This document shows positions 61,904 through 64,000 of a stretch of 64,000 bases of DNA, one piece after another; position 1 is the stretch's first letter, and each line of letters opens with the position of its first letter. A model generated the notes under the pieces. That model did not search any database. It was not told where the DNA came from and was given only the letters and a program-made list of their open reading frames with translations. The DNA is from Micromonospora lupini (GTDB lineage Bacteria; Actinomycetota; Actinomycetes; Mycobacteriales; Micromonosporaceae). The stretch covers positions 1,679,001 to 1,743,000 of the forward strand of contig NZ_JAPENL010000002.1 in assembly GCF_026342015.1 (NCBI RefSeq), given 5' to 3'. Position numbers and translations under genes: made by a program.

Positions 61904-63009
61904 CTGTCACGATCTCCCGGCCGGTCCGCCGCCGGCCGGCGTTCCACCCGCTGCCGGTCGCCGCCGTCGACCGGCTCACCGACGACTCGGTCGCGGTCAC
62001 CTTCGCCGTAGGAGAGGAGTTGCGGGAGGCGTTCGCGTTCCGCGCCGGTCAGCACCTCACCGTGCGCCGGGTGACCGACGACGGCGACGACGTACGCCGG
62101 TCGTACTCCATCTGCTCCACCCCGGACGACCTGGCCCGGCGCGGCCGGCTGCGGATCGGGGTGCGGGAGATCCCCGGCGGCGCCTTCTCGGCGTTCGCCT
62201 GCGGCGCGCTGCGCCGCGGCGACACGGTCGAGGTGATGACGCCGCTGGGCACCTTCACCACGGCGTTCGCGGCCGACCGGGTGCGGCACTACGGCGCGGT
62301 CGTCGCCGGCTCCGGCATCACCCCGGTGCTCGCGCTCGTCGGGACCGCCCTGGCCGTCGAGCCGGCCAGCACCTTCACCCTGGTGTACGGCAACCGCACG
62401 GCCAACCGGGTCATGTTCGCCGAGGAGTTGGCCGACCTGAAGGACCGCTACCCCACCCGGCTGCACCTGGTGCACGTGCTGTCCCGGGAGCAGGGTGAGT
62501 CGCCGCTGCTCTCGGGTCGGATCGACGCCGACCGGCTGGAGCGCCTGCTGGGCACCATCGTGCCGGGCGACGTCATCGAGGAGTGGTTCCTCTGCGGTCC
62601 GTACGGCCTGGTGGTCGATGCCCGGGACGTGTTGACCGCGCGTGGGCTGCCGGAGTCGGCGGTGCACACCGAGCTGTTCCACGTCGACGCGCCGCCGGAG
62701 CCGGTGGCCCGCCCCGCCGACCGGCCGGGCACCGGGACGGACGTCACAATCGTGCTCGACGGTCGGTCGTCGACCTTCACGATGGGCCGCGAGGAGCGGG
62801 TGCTGGACGCCGCGTTGAAGGTGCGCGGCGAGCTGCCGTACGCCTGCAAGGGCGGTGTCTGCTCGACGTGCAAGGCGAAGGTCGTCGACGGTGCCGTCAC
62901 GATGGCCCGCAACTACGCCCTGGAGCCCGACGAGTTGGCGGCGGGCTATGTGCTCACCTGCCAGTCCAGCCCGACCACCGACAGGCTCACCGTCGACTAC
63001 GACGCCTGA
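61900..63009 (+). CDS. paaE: Phenylacetyl-CoA epoxidase reductase PaaE
   Basis: A 369-residue electron donor: FAD domain with RRSYSICS (about 60-70), NAD(P) domain with AGSGITPVLALV, and a C-terminal plant-type 2Fe-2S ferredoxin (YACKGGVCSTCKAK, then LTCQS). It passes electrons from NADPH to PaaA. The GTG overlaps the paaD stop. Confidence 0.95.
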   Translation: MTVTISRPVRRRPAFHPLPVAAVDRLTDDSVAVTFAVGEELREAFAFRAGQHLTVRRVTDDGDDVRRSYSICSTPDDLARRGRLRIGVREIPGGAFSAFACGALRRGDTVEVMTPLGTFTTAFAADRVRHYGAVVAGSGITPVLALVGTALAVEPASTFTLVYGNRTANRVMFAEELADLKDRYPTRLHLVHVLSREQGESPLLSGRIDADRLERLLGTIVPGDVIEEWFLCGPYGLVVDARDVLTARGLPESAVHTELFHVDAPPEPVARPADRPGTGTDVTIVLDGRSSTFTMGREERVLDAALKVRGELPYACKGGVCSTCKAKVVDGAVTMARNYALEPDELAAGYVLTCQSSPTTDRLTVDYDA

Positions 63010-63011
63010 GG

Positions 63012-63407
63012 ATGCCGAACGACCGGGAGTTCGTCGAGCGGTTCGCCGAGGTCACCGGGGGACGCCGTCCAACCGGCTACGTGGAGGGGTGGGAGCAGTT
63101 CGTCGGCTTCTGCGAGGACGGCTACGACGACATTGTCGACGAGTACTGGTTCGACCTGAGCATCCGGCACGGGATCGAGAACGTGCTGACCGACGAGAGG
63201 TTGTTCGGCTTTCCGCAGATGGGTTGGGTGCGGGAGCGGATCGAGGCGGCGGACGAGCGGTTCCGAGCGGTGCTCTCCGAGCAGCGGATGCCGGGGCGGG
63301 CCGAACGGCAGTGGTGGGAGGCGCACGTGCCGGCCTGGGCGGGGCCGACGCTCGCGGCGGATCTGCGGGACATGTACGGCATCCGGGTCGAGGTACGCGA
63401 GAGCTGA
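63012..63407 (+). CDS. Hypothetical acidic protein after the paa operon
   Basis: A 131-residue protein with many aromatic residues (EGWEQFVGFCEDGYDDIVDEYWFDLSIR; RQWWEAHVPAW). The ATG at 63012 is 3 bases after the paaE stop, behind CTGAGG, so it is probably part of the operon. No membrane segment is present. I do not recognise the family. Confidence 0.72.
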   Translation: MPNDREFVERFAEVTGGRRPTGYVEGWEQFVGFCEDGYDDIVDEYWFDLSIRHGIENVLTDERLFGFPQMGWVRERIEAADERFRAVLSEQRMPGRAERQWWEAHVPAWAGPTLAADLRDMYGIRVEVRES

Positions 63408-63419
63408 GTAAGCCCGACG

Positions 63420-63550
63420 TCAGTCGTTGGGGCGGACGTGTGCGGTCCAGTAGGTGAGGTCGGAGCGGTGCTCGACGAGGGCGATCCGCTCGCCGCACGC
63501 CTCCTCGATCAGCTTGACCGCCTCGTCGAGGTGGGCCGGAAGCGCTACGT
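63420..63550 (-). pseudogene. Remnant of a small protein gene (C-terminus only)
   Basis: On the reverse strand the last 43 or so codons of a gene remain, with chromosome-like codon use and a proper stop (…AVKLIEEACGERIALVEH, SDLTYWTAHVRPND). No start codon or ribosome binding site exists upstream, and the frame is lost where the XRE remnant begins on the other strand. Confidence 0.55.
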
Positions 63551-63553
63551 CGG

Positions 63554-63813
63554 GTGGCCATCCGGCTGGGCTGGCAGCCGTCCAAGCTGTCTCGAATCGG
63601 GACCGGCATCCAGGGTGTCCAGGCTGCGGATGTCGCCTCGCTGCTGGTGATCTACGGAATCACGTGGGACGAGCGCAAGCGGCTGCTCGGCATGGCCGAG
63701 CGGTCGGCCGAAAGCGGTTGGTGGGAGGCCATCGGTGGTCTGTCCGACGAGTCCCGAACACTGATTCGGCTGGAGGCCGAGGCGACCAGCGTCGTGAACT
63801 GGCAGACGGGCAG
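63554..63813 (+). pseudogene. Truncated XRE/DUF5753-type regulator
   Basis: From the GTG at 63554 the frame matches the middle of an XRE regulator: the second half of the helix-turn-helix (RLGWQPSKLSRIGTG), then ADVASLLVIYGITWDERKRLLGMAERSAE and WWEAIGGLSDESRTLIRLE. The first half of the DNA-binding domain is missing, and after NWQTGS the DUF5753 part is lost. About 85 of the usual 270-280 residues remain. Confidence 0.75.
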
Positions 63814-63909
63814 CGATTTTGATCTTGCATTTATGAGGGAATGCCGTTGGGGATCACATCAGCGTCCCCAGGTCCGCGAGACGAGTCGACGCCGACGTAG
63901 GCTCGGGAC

Positions 63910-64000
63910 GTGACGGTGAGCCGGGAGATCGACGACATCCTGCAGCGTGGCGCGGACGGTGGGCGGATCACGCCCGAGGAGGCGCTGCTGCTCTACACCG
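63910..64000 (+). CDS. mqnC: Cyclic dehypoxanthine futalosine synthase, 5' end only
   Basis: Only 30 codons lie in the window (MTVSREIDDILQ then GGRITPEEALLLYT), matching the N-terminus of MqnC, a radical SAM enzyme that cyclises dehypoxanthine futalosine. The GTG at 63910 has TAGGCT ending 6 bases before it and no ribosome binding site. The radical SAM motif lies beyond the window, so the call rests on the N-terminal pattern and on the other mqn genes here. Confidence 0.75.
   Translation, partial: MTVSREIDDILQRGADGGRITPEEALLLYT

Overview
The window is about 64 kb of very G+C-rich chromosome from a filamentous actinomycete. Micromonosporaceae (Micromonospora-like) is the best guess. The signs are strong G/C bias at third codon positions, frequent GTG starts, a BldC-type regulator, an XRE/DUF397 pair, a DUF222-HNH gene, a class of HelD with actinobacterial character, and the futalosine route to menaquinone. 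I see no rRNA, tRNA, CRISPR array, intact insertion sequence or prophage. All functions are read from sequence motifs and no database search was run.

Layout. 1-5.8 kb: signalling, with an RsbW-like ATPase (cut by the window edge), a soluble hybrid kinase with seven near-identical HAMP units, and a response regulator. 5.8-9.3 kb: a GbsR/MarR-like repressor divergent from a drug-export-type ABC pair, then a STAS anti-anti-sigma factor. 9.5-15.5 kb: hemL, a histidine phosphatase and a tightly coupled System II cytochrome c maturation operon (resA-like, ccdA, resB, ccsB). 15.6-20.7 kb: a secreted repeat protein, a MarR/AhpD-like divergent pair, an alpha/beta hydrolase, and XRE plus DUF397. 21.1-25.3 kb: a UbiD-like decarboxylase, a UbiA-like prenyltransferase, a class I terpene synthase and a UbiX-like flavin prenyltransferase. 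25.4-29.1 kb: BldC, Lrp, an SDR, a Cds1-like PLP enzyme and a glycolipid-binding-type protein. 29.2-35.3 kb: a DEAD-box helicase with a decapeptide-repeat tail, an Ala/Pro-rich tail-anchored protein and an NlpC/P60 hydrolase. 35.5-41.6 kb: mqnE, small membrane proteins and two secreted peptidases. 41.7-44.9 kb: a cobalamin riboswitch and a btuF-btuC-btuD uptake operon. 44.9-51.7 kb: a VOC protein, a second ABC exporter operon with its own regulator, and HelD. 52.3-56.9 kb: DUF222-HNH, an ArsR-type regulator, an MFS exporter and mqnA. 56.9-63.4 kb: twin SxxK hydrolases and the paaABCDE phenylacetyl-CoA epoxidase operon. 63.4-64 kb: two gene remnants, then the start of mqnC.

How it fits together. 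Menaquinone genes (mqnA, mqnC, mqnE, and UbiD/UbiA/UbiX-type genes matching the late steps) are spread across the window rather than clustered, with haem and cytochrome c assembly genes nearby, so the region is rich in respiratory-chain biogenesis. mqnB and mqnD are not visible.

The non-coding DNA is informative. Two copies of a 20-bp-arm inverted repeat sit between convergent genes. A 29-bp-arm inverted repeat is followed by an almost pure G+C tract before ubiD. Several palindromes or direct repeats overlap likely promoters of regulator/exporter pairs. About eleven genes have a TAnnnT -10-like hexamer 6-8 nt before an ATG/GTG with no ribosome binding site, as expected for leaderless mRNAs.
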